Assembly: GCF_003597395.2 (NCBI RefSeq)
Contig: NC_133776.1
Location: 37,855,609 to 37,919,608 of the forward strand
Source of the DNA: Chelonoidis abingdonii
Taxonomy: Eukaryota > Chordata > Testudines > Testudinidae
DNA length: 64,000 nt
Reading direction: 5' to 3'
Positions within the stretch are counted from its first letter, which is position 1; each line of letters starts with the position of its first letter. A model generated the notes under the pieces. The model was given only the letters and a program-made list of their open reading frames with translations. It had not been told where the DNA came from and did no database searches. Positions 1 through 12,029 of the stretch are shown piece after piece. Position numbers and translations under genes: made by a program.

Positions 1-654
1 AAGCTTTCAATCCACCTGGATTTGCCTGCTATCTCAGGTTGAGAAAATCAAAGCAAAACTATACCACAATGTTGAAAGCTTAGAAAGCATAGTATATAAT
101 ATTTCATTTGTGATAGTTTTGTGTGGGGAACTAACAAGCAAGTTCATGATGCTAGGTTCAGGAGAATAATAATGAGGGGTTGGAACAGAAACCGGAAATT
201 AAATAGAAATAAAATTTAGTCATACAAAGACCTATCTTACAGATTTGCAAGAGGAAGGTTTGATGCTAAATTATAATGATATGACAGCAAAGACTGACTG
301 AACAGCAAATTGGCAGAGGTTTCAGGGAATGGCAAAATATCGAGGAAGATCTACATGGAATCCTTTGGCTCTAACTGCATTACTGAGAAAGCTGTGAAGC
401 TGGGAGAACTGGTTATCATGATGCCAGTGCATAGAAAAGGCATAAAATACTGAGAGCTAATCACACAAGTTTCATTTCTTCAATAGTTAAGTGTGCCAAG
501 AGAAAAAAATAAACTTGCTGGTGGCTGCAAATGCTATAGGAAGAGTTGCTTCAAAATGGGTCTCCTCTTGTATATGCCTCAAAGGTATCAACAGATACCT
601 AGCAAATGGGACATTCTCAAATATCTAAGGTATTTGTATGCTCCCCCCCCCCCA
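1..654. other. AT-rich intergenic DNA, nothing recognised
   Basis: No open reading frame, exon-like segment or repeat family could be recognised on either strand. A C-run at about 643-653 lies at the right edge. Confidence 0.5.
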
Positions 655-689
655 CATTACAACAGTATCTGAGCACCTCACAACCTTTA

Positions 690-860
690 ATATATTTCTC
701 CTCAGAACACCTCTCTGAGATAGGGGAGTGCTGTTTTCCTCATTGTACAGATGGGCAGTAAAGGGTAAAGCCAGTGACTTGCCCAAGGTCATACTGGAAT
801 AGAACCTGCATCTCTGAATCCTAGGGTAGCACTTTAACTACTAGGCCATCCTTCCTCTTG
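690..860 (-). repeat. MIR-like ancient SINE relic
   Basis: The stretch contains the MIR core signature in reverse orientation (TGACTTGCCCAAGGTCATAC near 775-794), then a decayed tRNA-like part ending in CTACTAGGCCATCCTTCCTC. MIR elements are tRNA-derived SINEs mobilised by L2. Both ends are blurred and the assignment rests on the core. Confidence 0.6.
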
Positions 861-1029
861 TGAATTACAAAGGCCATGTTGGCAATTTTAATAGTCTGCA
901 GGATTAGTTAACTTGGCCTTGTAGCATCTTTAAAGATTTTAAGCAATCTGTACCTACTTACGTGGCGATTTGTCTAAATTAGTCATTTCTTTAATTGAAA
1001 ATAAACTGTGCCTCACTTCCCAATCTTTT

Positions 1030-1170
1030 GCTTTTATGTTGAATTCCCTCCTCCCACCCCTTGTCTGTATTGTCTCTAAAATGTATGCTCTACGGGGCAG
1101 GGATTTGTGTTTGTACAGCACTTAGCATTGTGAAGCCTCATTGTCTGGGGAACTGCAATGGTACCACTAA
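1030..1170 (+). repeat. Ancient L2/MIR-type 3' end fragment
   Basis: The wording GGGGCAGGGATTTGTGTTTG followed by TACAGCACTTAGCATTGTG resembles the common amniote 3' LINE tail. The same tail appears in longer form at 43,076-43,240. The family name is uncertain. Confidence 0.4.
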
Positions 1171-3200
1171 TAATGGTTGTCACTAATACATCCATGGAAA
1201 CTGAACAGATTGCTAGGTGTCTGAGCCATTTTCAGAGAACTTCAGCTGAGTACTCTACAAAGAATAGGGAGGTAGCTGTAACAATCCAGATATACCAAGG
1301 GAAAGATCGAATGCCAAAGCCCCAAAAGGAGTTAAAAGCAAAGCAGATGCCTTATCAAGAGCATATTTGCATTTGGAGAAGGTGTGATTAGCGATGTTGT
1401 TGTCATGATGTATCTCATGATGCCATACTTGTCAATATCAGAAAACATGCTTAACGGCTTTCAGTTAGACACTGCAAATGCTGTCATGTTGCAAGCATTG
1501 CCCACTCGGTTGTGGGTGCTAAAGCTGTTTGCACAAATACACTAATTTAAATGGAGGTGAGATGAAAAATGAGAAGTATCTGATGATACAAAAATGTTGT
1601 GGTTTCAGGAGGACTCTAAGAGGAGTTGCTATGAGGAAATAGCAAGGGGAAAATGGCATGCTGCCATTTGCCACTAGATGTGCTGTGCACATGTGATCTG
1701 GTACTATAGAGCAGCAGTGCTCATTCAAACAACAAACCGTAGCACCAGCATCAACTACATGGTATGGAGTACTATGGGCCAGTACTCCAGGGCAAGCCCA
1801 CCCCTCTCTTTCTCAAGAAACCAGAGGGTATAGTGACAGTGAATTGGAGAGTGTTGGGCATCACATTGCAGCTATGTAATTGTAGGTGTGGTGAGCAAGA
1901 GCTGAAAGTAGAGTATCTCCCTATTTGTTTTCCCCACTTAAACCCCCCAGCCTTCAGACAGCAACTAGAACTAGCTTGGCTCTCAAAGGAATAAGCTACT
2001 AATTCCAAAATGCTTCTGAGAAGAGACATTGGCAGTAATACATAGAGTCCCTTGGGAAGGGAGTTGTGTAAAAGGAGAGTTCAAAATATTGTGCACTGAC
2101 CAGATGTGAATTACCAAATTAATATGCAATGTGTTTAACACATATGGGAGCAAACACCTAAAAGAACCCATATTGCTGCATGTGGTTCTAAATGAGCCTT
2201 CGCACAAGGTTTTGTTTGAGTTACATGGAATGGATTTTTGGTTCTGCTGGACTGTTTCCACTGTTTTGAAAATTGCTAATTGAAATTAGAAGCCAGATTT
2301 CCATAGGTATTTGTGTGGGCACCTAACTTGTAGGTGCAAATTAGGCATTTGTGTATACAGCCAGCAGATAGTTTGATGCCTAGATGATCATATGCATGTA
2401 CAGATACCACCTTTTGTCAACACAATTATGGCATTTGCGCAAACAGATTTAGCACCCACAATTGAGCAAGCATACATGCATACTGTCACCTTTGAAAATC
2501 TTACCATGAAGATGATACTGACTGAACATGTGATAGCTTTTCAGAATAACTATGATAGTGAATTGGAAAGATGAGTACAATTATGCAATAGTCTTATCAA
2601 TACATGTCCTGATGTACATTATGGTGAATGGACACCCCAGGTCTCAATTTCCACTTCCTTGTACATTGTGTAGCTATGTAAAATTGTGTTAAATGAGTGC
2701 AAAAATGCTACCAAATCAGAAATGAAGGATGCACTTGTCACTTACATCAAGAGAATCAGATCCATATTGTTTTACACCCCTTTGCACTAACTTTGCACAG
2801 GCACAAATGACACAAGGTACAAGATAACGGAGAATCATAGCTCTGGCATGCAAATATAGCCAATCGGGCAAGTTTTGGTACTAAAGCCTGTATTTTCTTT
2901 CTGTTTTTAGGACATATTTTGTGAAAAGAAGTAGTGTATAATATGTTCTTATTCTGTGCTTGATTTTAATACAGCAAAATTTTAATACAAATTGTGCAAT
3001 ATTAGGCTACTCAACATCTGGCATGAGAAAGCATGCAGAAATTGGGTACCTGGAGGTTTACCAAGATAACCTGTAAAGAGCTACCAGAGAAGACTGTTTT
3101 TACAACAGATAAACCAACCTCAAACAAGCATAGCACAGAGAATTGCTAAAGAATGTGCTTATGCTAAAAAATCTGTTTCACCTTGTAATTAGATGTGACA
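1171..3200. other. Intergenic DNA without recognised features
   Basis: There are only short chance reading frames, with no splice-consistent exons or clear repeat boundaries. Some of it is probably decayed repeat that cannot be named by eye. Confidence 0.4.
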
Positions 3201-3214
3201 CACTGAGTACCTTT

Positions 3215-3320
3215 CCCTGGTCTGAAGAAGACCTCTGTGTAGCTCGCAAGCGTCTCTCTTTCACCAAAAGAAGTTGGTCCAATCAAATATATTATCTGTC
3301 CCACCTTGTCTCTCTGACCG
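3215..3320 (-). repeat. Short retroposon, TTGGTCCAAT family, partial copy
   Basis: On the minus strand the copy reads as the family also seen at 11,108, 24,158, 30,541 and 35,443: a GACAAGGTGG-type start, then a TTGGACCAACTTCT-type block, then a GAGAGACGCTTGC-type block. It is diverged and has no clear target duplication. Confidence 0.55.
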
Positions 3321-3759
3321 TAAAAGACTTTGAAAAATGGATTCCCTAGAGGTAAGGGAAATTTACAATGCTCTGAATGATTCGATGCATGTTGATAACT
3401 GGAAGCTCTTAAAAGTATTAGAGCCCAGTTACCAGCTTTCCTTCTGCAAATCTTTAAGAACAATACTGTAGCTGATATATATGAATACTCAGCAGCCAGT
3501 GATAATTCTTTTTAAACAAATGGTAATTAATTACTGTAGACAGGCAGACATTGAGCAATACCACTAGTTTTCTTTTGGCTTCTGGCTCAAACTGGGAGTT
3601 CACAAGAAGAAAAGTGGAGCTGCATTGTGCAGCTCTGTCTACAATTTGAAATGCGTTTCTGGGCCTGCTCAATAACTGCTCAATCAGCCAGAAATGGAGT
3701 GAAAGCAATATAAAATCTGAAAAGAAGGAAAATGTTATACAGCCATCAATTTAAAAGAG

Positions 3760-4075
3760 GAATCCTATGTGGCTAGCACCACTCAGCCCCAGTCCCTGCC
3801 CCCACTCCATCCCTTCCCCCAAGTCGCCACCCCTGCCTCACCTCTTCCCGTCCCTGTTCCACCCATACCCCTCCTCTTCCCTGCCTCTTTTCAACCCCTG
3901 CCCGGAGCACCCCCCATCCCCACTCTTGCCCCTCCCTCCCAGCGCCTCCTGCACTCCACTGAACAGCTGTTTCTCGGTGTGCAGGAGGCGCTGGGAGGTA
4001 GGGGGATGAGTTGATTAGAGGGGCCCACGAACCCCCTGGAGTACCCTTGTGGACCCCAGTTAGAGAAATGCTAAA
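3760..4075. repeat. GC-rich non-autonomous element fragment with a hairpin
   Basis: A C-rich stretch sits abruptly in AT-rich DNA and ends in TGGACCCCAGTTAGAGAAATG, wording typical of turtle hAT-type non-autonomous elements. The proline-rich frames across it are composition artefacts. No target duplication was identified. Confidence 0.45.
3935..3998. repeat. 20-bp perfect inverted repeat (hairpin)
   Basis: Positions 3935-3954 are exactly complementary to 3979-3998, with a 24-base loop. The arm reads CCTCCCAGCGCCTCCTGCAC. Confidence 0.85.
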
Positions 4076-4572
4076 GTAGAGCCATGCCCTCTCCCTTTCA
4101 GCACCAAGTTAAGCTGACCCCATGAAGGAGGGTGCAGATATTGACTGGCAAATGAAACCAATGTGGCAAAACAGCTCTCTGTGTTTCTCAGTGACCACCA
4201 TGCACCACATGATGACAATTGCAAACTAGTGGAAACAGAACACAGCTGCAGAGCACTCCCAATCAATGCAGTGTGTTTAATATATGATTTGGTGATACTG
4301 CTCTTTAGATATTAAATGCTGTTTCAGAAAGGTCTCTGATCTTTAAACATGCCAGTCTAATTAATCCAAGCATTTGTATTTTTATTTACTAATACCAATG
4401 GAGCACAACTGGACCCTGCAGGCTGGTGGACAGAATCACTAGTCAGGGAAGGTGAATAACACACGTACCAATGACAGAATTTCAATCCCTTCCTCAGAGT
4501 TTTCTTTTATTCATTTATAAACACAGGATTCCAAACAAATAGCCACTCAGAACAGTGGGTCCCAGTCACCAA

Positions 4573-4630
4573 AGACTCATAGACTCATAGACTCATAGGT
4601 CAGAAGGGATCAATATGACCTTTTCAGATT
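4573..4630 (-). mobile_element. CR1 LINE 3' terminus with octamer array
   Basis: Three perfect copies of the octamer AGACTCAT (4573-4596) are followed by AGGTCAGAAGGGATC. CR1 elements end in short tandem octamers rather than poly(A). Read on the minus strand, the element body lies to the right and the octamers mark its 3' end. Only a severely 5'-truncated fragment remains. Confidence 0.7.
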
Positions 4631-4734
4631 CTTAGCCAGCTGGGAGTATTAAAAATACTTTCTTCCCCTTTGGTTGCTGCTGCAACAGCTTCCCACTAGC
4701 TTTGTGTCCTCAACCCCAATGAGCCATATGACAG

Positions 4735-5320
4735 ACAGGGGCCTGGGTTGTGCACTGGAGTTTGTGGAGCACCTTTCCACCTTGTTACAGACCAATACCA
4801 TATTGTGATAGTGTGTAGATCCTCAAGCCCCATTGTGCTAGCTATTGTAGAAATATATAGCACAGATGTTCCCTGCTCCATAGAGCTTACTGTGACAGGT
4901 ATTGCAACCCCATGCAGTATCTTTGAAGGCCATTGTATTACATTTATGAATGGTTTATGTCTGTGTTCTACCCCAGTGGGGAGGGTTACCACAACTCCTC
5001 TAAGATCTAAAAAGGGGCAGGAGGGGGGAGTAAGGCAAGTCACTGAGACTGAACAACTCTAGAGAGGTACAACCCACTGGAAAGGTTTGGATATACTGGT
5101 TCTACCTGGGTTTTCCAGAGACTCAAAGAAAGGACTTGGGGTATAAAAAAGCTGGGTTTAAACTAACATGGGGCCTTCTTTTGATTCAGCCAACAGATAG
5201 GGGGACACTGACCCTTGTGGAAGTGTTGGAAAGATTTTGGCATGCTAGGACCCCTAGGATTGATGGATAACCTCTGGTAAGCTTTTAACAAGCATACAGG
5301 AACTTATATATATTCAAAGA
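4735..5320 (+). mobile_element. Possible LTR-like or retroposon fragment with TATA box
   Basis: The block carries a good TATA motif (GTATAAAAAAGCTGGG at about 5140-5155) and sits directly against the R4-like LINE. I recall similar wording as a dispersed turtle sequence, but I see no paired LTR or terminal TG/CA to prove the class. Treat the class as a guess. Confidence 0.3.
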
Positions 5321-5815
5321 ACCATCCAAGGTGTACTCCCAACTGCAGTGCAACAACACAATAGCAGCAGAGCCACCAGCAGCAGAAACTGAACAGTACT
5401 GGAAGAACATATGGGAGAAAGAGAAGACTCATCCTGGACCAGACATGATCCACACCTACTGGCTAAAGAAACTAACAGCAGTGCATGAACGCCTAGCAGC
5501 ACAGAAGAACCAGCTGCTAGCAGCAGCTCCCACCCAAACTGGCTAACACAAGGAAGGACAGTGCTGATTCATGAAAGACCCCTGCAAGGGAACAGAACCG
5601 TCCAACTACCGGCCAATAACCTGCCTCCCCACAACATGGAAAGTCCTATCAGGCATCATAGCCGCCAAGCTACAGGACCATATGGGCCAGTACATGGAGC
5701 ACAGCTCAGAAGGGCATTGGGAACAACACCAGAGGCTCAAAACACCAGTTGCTCATAAGATAGAGCAGTCGCCAAGACTCAAGGTCTAGACAGACCAATC
5801 TGAGCACAGCCTGGA

Positions 5816-6958
5816 TTGACTACAGGAAAGCCTACGACTCAATGCCGCACACGTGGATCTGTGAATGTCTGGCGCTATAACAAAGTCAACAGGACACTAA
5901 AGGACCTTCCTCAAGAAACTCAATGGGACTATGGAAGACAACACTGGAAGTCAACTCAAGGGCAGCTTGCACAAGTGGCCATCAAGTGCGGCATATACCA
6001 AGGTGATGCACTGTCCCCGCTGCTGTTCTGCATAGGCTTAAACCCCCTCAGCCAGATAATCACAAGGACTGGATACGGGTACAGGTTCAGGAGTGGAACT
6101 ACCATCAGCCACCTCCTCTACATGGATGACATCAAGCTGTATGCTAAGAATGAACGAGACATCGACTCGCTAATCCACCTGACGCGGATCTACAGTGAGG
6201 ATATCGGGATGTCATTCGGACTGGAGAAGTGTGGCCGGATGGTAGTGAAGAGAGGGAAGGTAGTCAAGACTGATGGGGTGGAACTACCAGCGGGCCACAT
6301 AGCAGACATACAGACCAGCTACAAGTACCTTGGCGTCCCACAGTCACATGGAAACCACGATGAGGAGGCAAGGAAGACAGCAACATCCAAGTATCACCAA
6401 AGGATAAGACAGGTCCTGAAGAGCCAGCTCAGTGGGAAGAACAAGATCCACGCCATCAACAGATACGCCCTGCCGGTCATCAGATACCCTGCCGGTATAG
6501 TGAGCTGGCCAAAGGAGGACATGGAGGCTGCCGATGTGAAAGACCCGGAAGCTCCTCACAATGCACGGAGGTTTCCACCCCAAGTCCAACACCCAGAGAC
6601 TGTATACCAGCCGGAAAGAAGGCGGGCGGGCTTGGTGAGCGTCAAAGCCACTGTCCTGGATGAAACCCGGAACATCCAGGAGTACATCAGTAAGATGGCC
6701 CCCAAAGATGAGCTGCTGAGAGAATGCCTGAGGCAGCAGCAGACATGGGAGGAAGACCAAGCAGAAGAAGTGCCATGGCAAGACAAGACCCTGCATGGGA
6801 TGTACCATCGACAGATAGCTGAGGTGGCTGACATTGGGAAATCCTACCAGTGGCTGGAAAGGGCTGGACTAAAAGACAGCACTGAGGCACTGATCATAGC
6901 AGCACAGGAACAGGCACTGAGCACCAGATCCATTGAAAGCAGGGGTCTACCACACTAG
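5816..6958 (+). pseudogene. Reverse transcriptase core of the R4-like LINE (380-residue open frame)
   Basis: This is the longest intact frame of the LINE. It begins with an out-of-frame lead and enters the RT palm near residue 60, where GDALSPLLFCIGLNPL matches the RT motif before the active site. YMDD at residues 102-105 is the catalytic aspartate pair and is intact. A basic thumb/linker region follows (YHQRIRQVLKSQ, near residue 195), then a VSVKATVLDETRNIQEYI-type segment. The frame stops before the cysteine-histidine motif. The start codon is not biological: the true open reading frame begins upstream in other frames. It is not a host gene. Confidence 0.7.
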
Positions 6959-7330
6959 AGAGGACCCAAGGTGCAGACTGTGCAGAGAGGCCTCAGAGAC
7001 AGTCCAACACATAGTGGCAGGATGTAAGATGCAGGCAGGAACAGCATACACTGAACGGCACAACCAAGTGGCTGGCATTGTGTACAGGACATCTGCACAG
7101 CGTATGGGCTAGACCCTCCCAAGACCAGATGGGAGATTCCACAGAAGGTTGTGGAGAATAGCAGGGCTAAGATTCTGTGGGACTTCCAGATCCAGACGGA
7201 CAGGCAGGTACTGGCCAATCAACCAGACATCGTGGTAATAGACAAGGACCAGTCCAGAAGAGTGCAGTGCTAGGAACAGCTAAGACACTGTGCAGAACCC
7301 TCAAACTCCCAGGCCTCTGGTAGAGGACCC
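6959..7330 (+). pseudogene. CCHC motif and deleted restriction-like endonuclease of the R4-like LINE
   Basis: The frame continues past the stop with CRLCREASETVQHIVAGC, the cysteine-histidine motif of REL-type LINEs. Further on comes NQPDIVVIDKDQ, the PD core of the nuclease. Just after that core the sequence jumps to the family's usual C-terminus (LGTAK...LKLPGLW), so the stretch carrying the second acidic residue has been lost by an internal deletion near 7,258-7,272. Confidence 0.6.
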
Positions 7331-7469
7331 GAGGTTGAGGAAGACACATACCACCCATAGTGGTGAGAGGGGAATTTTTTTTTTTTATGTATACTCTGTA
7401 ATGCTAAGAATAAATTATTGTGCTTTGTGGAGACTGATTGGTAACTAGTATACATAAGACAAAGCCCCA

Positions 7470-7510
7470 AATACTGGGATTGTCCCTATAAAATCAGGAC
7501 ATCTGATCAC
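7470..7510 (-). repeat. Fragment of the GGTGACCAGATGTCC element
   Basis: The wording CAGGACATCTGATCACCCTA is the reverse complement of the left end of the short element at 24,968-25,090. Only the terminus is present. Confidence 0.5.
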
Positions 7511-7529
7511 CCTATGGTGATGTATGGCA

Positions 7530-10500
7530 GTTATTGAATCTAAAAAAAGTGTAGTTGTCTACTCCTTAGCTGGTACCACAGACTGCAAATCAGTCTTCAC
7601 AGGTTAAGATGCTGTTGTATCTCAGAAAATAAGGACAATAAACCACAGTTTAGCTTGATGTTATTAAATAATTTCTTTCAAGAATGAGATTTAGATCATG
7701 AACCATTAATACATTATTCCCTCAATCCGATGGATTTAAATGCAGATAAGCAATGATAAAAAAAAAAAAAGACCCTTATTTGGTCTTTTATACTGAGAGC
7801 AATGCATCTAATCACATCATTTTAGCTGTTGCATCACAAAGTGGTGCAAGGAGATGTCAAGCTTAACTAGATGCAAGAGAGAGCAAGCTAAAACCTTTTT
7901 ATGAAACAGAAGAAAAGCTCATCCCACACCTGAATGAAGCTGAGTAACAGAATGCAGGAGAGAACTGAAACCTGTAATGGTACTGTAGCTTCATAAAGCA
8001 CTCAGATCACATCATGTGGAGACAGTAGAAGGCAAAATACATCAAAGCAATAGAAAAAGAACACAAATACTCCTAAGCTCTAGAGGAGTCACGCAGAACA
8101 TGACTGAAGAGGTGGATGCAGGAGAATGTAGCTTGGCATTTAGTCCCACAATAAAAGGGTTTTTTTAAGTGAACAGTGCTGTTGAGTAGCAAAGAAAGAA
8201 AACAGGTTAGATAAGGGACCTACTGTGTGCTGTAACAATTATGAAGGACAGTATGATAAGCAAAATCTCTTAAAATACAGAAAGGAAAATAAAATGTCAT
8301 TGACACAAAATACAACGTAAAAGGCCTTTGAAGAAACAGCAAACAATGATGACAGGAGATGGAATAATAGGAATTTTACTATAAGAACTAAAGTTAGCTA
8401 ATTGGTTGGCAGGGAGGAACTGAATGGATTTATAACTGTAATAGAGAAGATGGAGCACCAATAGAAACAGACAGTAGATAGCAATGCTAGTCTAGTATTG
8501 AGTTAACTGATCAATTAAAGTATCAAGGAAAAGTGGTCAAGGCTAGGTCAGGGTTAGCTAACCTATGTAGTGGTAACATCTGCTGGAGTAAAGCTGAAAT
8601 AACCACCTTCAGTGCCAGCTATCACCCCTATCCTGGCATAAAGAGTGTGTATGGGTGAGTGGGTAGGTGGGGGCAGGGTTAGGGGCAGACTAGGGGTATG
8701 TAAGTACAAGAGAGGTCACGGTGTAGCTGAGCTCCTTTACACCTGATCGCTCACTGGCATAACACCAGTAGTGGACATTACAGTATCAGGGGTTCAGGCG
8801 ACAGCAGCTGGCTTCCTGCAGCCATCAGTGGTTACTAGATCAGACAGCAGCATGGACCTAATGGAGACTCGAGGCGATAGCATTTATCAGGATATTGGTA
8901 TTAGTAAATTTGTACTTCAAGGATATTTGATACTGGCTGAGTAACCTGTGCGGTACTTGGCAAGACATTAACAGCCTATTTGACCCAAAGAAGAAACTGT
9001 TTTAGCAACATAAATGGTCTGGTATCAGAAACACCAACATTTGGTACTCTCTGCATGCCTCTGAAAGGGCAAATTTATTTTAAAGGATTGAATTTTCTTG
9101 GGCTGAATATTATTCTGTAGATCTGATCCTTAGAGGGTATATAGTTCTTGAGAGCTGCAAAAGTCACTCAAACACAAATAGAACACTTCTCATGGCATAA
9201 CTATCTAGAGGCAGAGCAGCCCAACTCTGAGGGAAATATTAATTTTTGACTTTTTTCATACCAGAAAAATGCAGAAAATATACCAAACTGCTCCACCTCT
9301 GCAACTTCCCAATATTCATCTTGAGAGAGGCCCATGTGAGGCTTTTTCGTTAACTCTAAACAAAAGAGGTGGTTGGGATATGTAACAAAGATGGGAGATA
9401 TGCTAAGCAAGCATTGAATTGGTTACTGGAGGGAGAAAAGAAAGCGAGGAAAGCCAAGGAAGAACTGACAGAAGACAATGACAGAGGATATTGAATGCAC
9501 TGGCATTACCTGGGAAATACCACAAGTAGCAAGTGAGCTTACTCAGTGAAGGAACTGGACTGCCTAATGTCTGGCACCGAAGGAGCTAAGGCCTAAGGTA
9601 AGGTAAACAAGAGATAATCCAAATATATCACAACAATTAGAGAGATGAGTACAAAATATAGTAAACGCTGTCCATCCAAATTTAAGATGCATTTATGCAT
9701 AAAGCTAATTCTAATGGTAATATAACTACCATGTGAAAAGACAGTGGGGTGCAGCGTGTTAAATGTTGCTCATATGTGAACATGCCGGTGAACCTGGAAG
9801 GATGGCTAATAAGAACATAGTAACTAGCGCTGGTCAAAAAGTATGTTTTGCAAAAAATTGATACAAAAATCAGATTTTGAAACTGAACATTTTCAGATTT
9901 TTCCTGCCCCATTTTTTTCATTTTTCCATTTGTCTCTAACTAACTATAACTAAAAGTAGAGCAGCTCTGGCAGTACAAAGAATCAAGCCTGAGTTTTTTA
10001 AAGGATGTCTTGTATTAGTAAGTTAACAACAATCAGTGGCAAAAAGAGTTTGAAATTTTTATCAATAGTTCATGTTGAATAAACTAGTGTATATGTTGTA
10101 CAGTTCCCTCTTTAGGGACCTAATCCGAAGTCCTTCAAAATACTTCCCTTGATCCCTTCAGTGGGATCAGATCCCAGATGATTCGCTGGCATTTTATTTT
10201 GCTACACTATCTGGTCCAAATCCAGAGTCCTTGCTCACTGTTTTACTTGTTCCTTACTCAGATAAAAATCTCATTGAATTCAAAGGTTTTTTTTTCCATA
10301 GTGTTTCATTTTTCATGTGTTAGAGCACTGTAACATTCAGGAAGATGAATTCCCAGAACAACACTGTTTTCATTTGTGTGGCTCAGATTTAATATTCAGT
10401 AACATTTTTCCTTTATTGCAGACGTCTTGTATGTCTTTAGGGCAGTGAGTCATTTTAGTAGTGGCACAGAACTAGATTTATTCATTTTAAATGGCAAAAA

Positions 10501-10690
10501 AAAATATTTTCCCAAATGTGAAAATATCACTGAGAAGAATTAAGACTCAGTTGGCTTCAACTGGATCGCTGCCCTAACTTAAATCACATGTGAAAAAGCT
10601 CTATTGAACAGTTTTGTTCTGCTTTTCTTCGTCAGCTATTTTCTTTACTTTCTTCGGTTCTTCTCCTTTATTTGCTCCTTTTCGGTCTCT
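7530..10690. other. Intergenic AT-rich DNA, no gene
   Basis: No coding exon or clear repeat boundary was seen. The stretch around 9,820-9,920 (GCTGGTCAAAAAGTATG followed by T/A-rich wording) resembles a decayed interspersed repeat but cannot be named. Confidence 0.4.
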
Positions 10691-10699
10691 GTTTTGGAC

Positions 10700-10935
10700 A
10701 GAAGGATGGTCTTGCAGTTAAGGCACTACTCTGGGACTCAGAAGATCTAGAGTCTGTTTCCAGCTCCGCTACAGAGTTCTTGCATAACCTTGGGCAAGTC
10801 ATTTAACCTCTCTCTAGCTCAGTTCCTCATGGTAAAATGGGAATAATATTGCCCTGCTCATGAAAGTACTGTAAAGATACATCAATTAATACTTGTACAC
10901 AAGATGATGGGGGTCATATAAATAGATATACTTAC
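10700..10935 (+). repeat. MIR (CORE-SINE) relic
   Basis: A tRNA-like head (GGATGGTCTTGCAGTTAAGG) is followed by the MIR core CTTGGGCAAGTCATTTAACC at about 10,790-10,809 and a LINE-like tail. The layout matches MIR in sense orientation. Divergence is high, as expected for an old element. Confidence 0.75.
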
Positions 10936-11107
10936 TATTAAGACATATTAGTATTAATGTAAAATACCTTAAGTTGCATTTTTTTTTTTCAGATTTCACC
11001 CTGTAAGTGTAACTCAGAGCATGTGCCACAGGTGTTTCCTTAGGAGTGACGCAAAGTGAAAATTCGAGCATGCTGTCTTCACGCTGTTCCATTGTTGCTT
11101 GCAGTGT

Positions 11108-11222
11108 AGTTGTAGCCATGTTTGTTCTATGATATTAGAGAGGCAACCTGGGGAAGGGGACCAAATTCTGTTGGTGAAAGAGACAAGCTTTTTAGCTACC
11201 CAGAGCTCTTCTTTAGGTCTCT
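11108..11222 (+). repeat. Short retroposon, GTAGCC head, single-arm copy
   Basis: The copy begins with TTGTAGCCATGTTTGTTC, the head seen at the other members, then GATATTAGAGAGGCAACCTG, a TTGGTGAAAGAGACAAGC block and a CTCTTCTTTAGGTC end. It is a one-armed copy, unlike the inverted dimers at 24,158 and 35,443. Confidence 0.6.
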
Positions 11223-11271
11223 TCTTCATGCTCTTCAGGAAGCTCAGTGCCTACATTTTCATCTTCTAAAT

Positions 11272-11500
11272 CAGTGTTTCCCAAACTTGGGACGCCGCTT
11301 GTTTAGGAAAAGCCCCTGGGGGGCTGGGCCGGTTTGTTTACCTGCTGCATCCACAGGTTCGATGGATTGCAGCTTCCGCTGGCCTCGGTTCGCTGCTCCA
11401 GGCCAATGGGGGCTGCAGGAAGTGGCGCGGGCTGAGGGACGTACTAGACGCCCTTCTTGCAGCCCCCATTGGCCTGAAGCAGCAAGTTTGGGAAACACTG
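11272..11500. mobile_element. hAT-type non-autonomous element (MITE)
   Basis: The termini are perfect 18-bp inverted repeats: CAGTGTTTCCCAAACTTG at the left and its reverse complement at 11,483-11,500. Flanking 8-mers TTCTAAAT (11,264-11,271) and CCCTAAAT (11,501-11,508) match at 6 of 8 positions. CAGTG ends and an 8-bp duplication are hAT hallmarks. The interior is GC-rich and partly palindromic. Related copies lie at 36,465 and 38,411. Confidence 0.85.
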
Positions 11501-11689
11501 CCCTAAATCATAGTGGACTGTATTGTCACTAGGCTACCTAGCTTGGGCAGCTTTTCTTCATTTCACCCTCTGGACTGCTCAGAATTACTCTTTCAGCAGT
11601 GTAGTTCATGCCTGGTAAGGCACAGCTCCCAAGTGGATATTGCCATCTCCACGTTCACCAGCAAGACCCTTTCTCTTCAACATTTTTTA

Positions 11690-12000
11690 TCTTTTTGTCA
11701 CCTCTAGGCTAAACTATTACAATTCACTTCTAATTAGATTCCCTTGTAATGATCACAAAGGGTGGAATATGTGCAGCATGTGGCTGTTTATTTGTTCCTT
11801 AGCATGGAGCTGAGAAAATCATAAATGCTCACTTTCTATGGTCTCCACTGGCTGCCAGTAAACCGAAGGATTCAACTCAAGAATTTATAGATCTATGTAT
11901 AGCCCTTAATATAATCTAGGCCTAACGTACTGTAATGAATATTTCACCCTATATAATAACAATAATAGTTTGGGGCTTTGATGATGAAATGGTCTAAGCG
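11690..12000 (+). mobile_element. L2-type LINE relic (3' part of RT ORF)
   Basis: Decayed reading frames give LNYYNSLLIRFP-like wording followed by SLHWLPVNRRIQ, the signature of the C-terminal region of L2/CR1-type open reading frames. Frameshifts and stops are frequent. The 3' end runs into a MIR-like stretch. Confidence 0.55.
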
Positions 12001-12029
12001 CTAATTATTTTTTGTAACAGTCCTGTGAT

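Larger units (their letters stand above)
5321..7350 (+). mobile_element. R4-like (REL-endonuclease) LINE, decayed copy
   Basis: This is a non-LTR retrotransposon of the group with a C-terminal restriction-like endonuclease. In order there is a pre-RT region (about 5331-5546), an RT start with the NYRPITCL motif (about 5600), the RT core with GDALSPLLF and YMDD (6119-6130), a thumb/linker, a cysteine-histidine motif CRLC-x8-H-x4-C (about 6975-7030), and a PD-containing endonuclease segment (about 7220-7260). Frames change several times and stop codons interrupt, so the copy is dead. The 5' end is truncated. The R4/Dong/Rex6 assignment comes from the recognised C-terminal wording; R2-related alternatives are not excluded. 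Confidence 0.7.

Noticed and set aside
3767..4014. Proline-rich small proteins
   Set aside because: Both frames come from a C-rich repeat and have no conserved features.
5816..6958. 380-residue open frame as a host gene
   Set aside because: It carries reverse transcriptase motifs (GDALSPLLF, YMDD) and continues into a LINE cysteine-histidine motif and nuclease; it is part of a mobile element.
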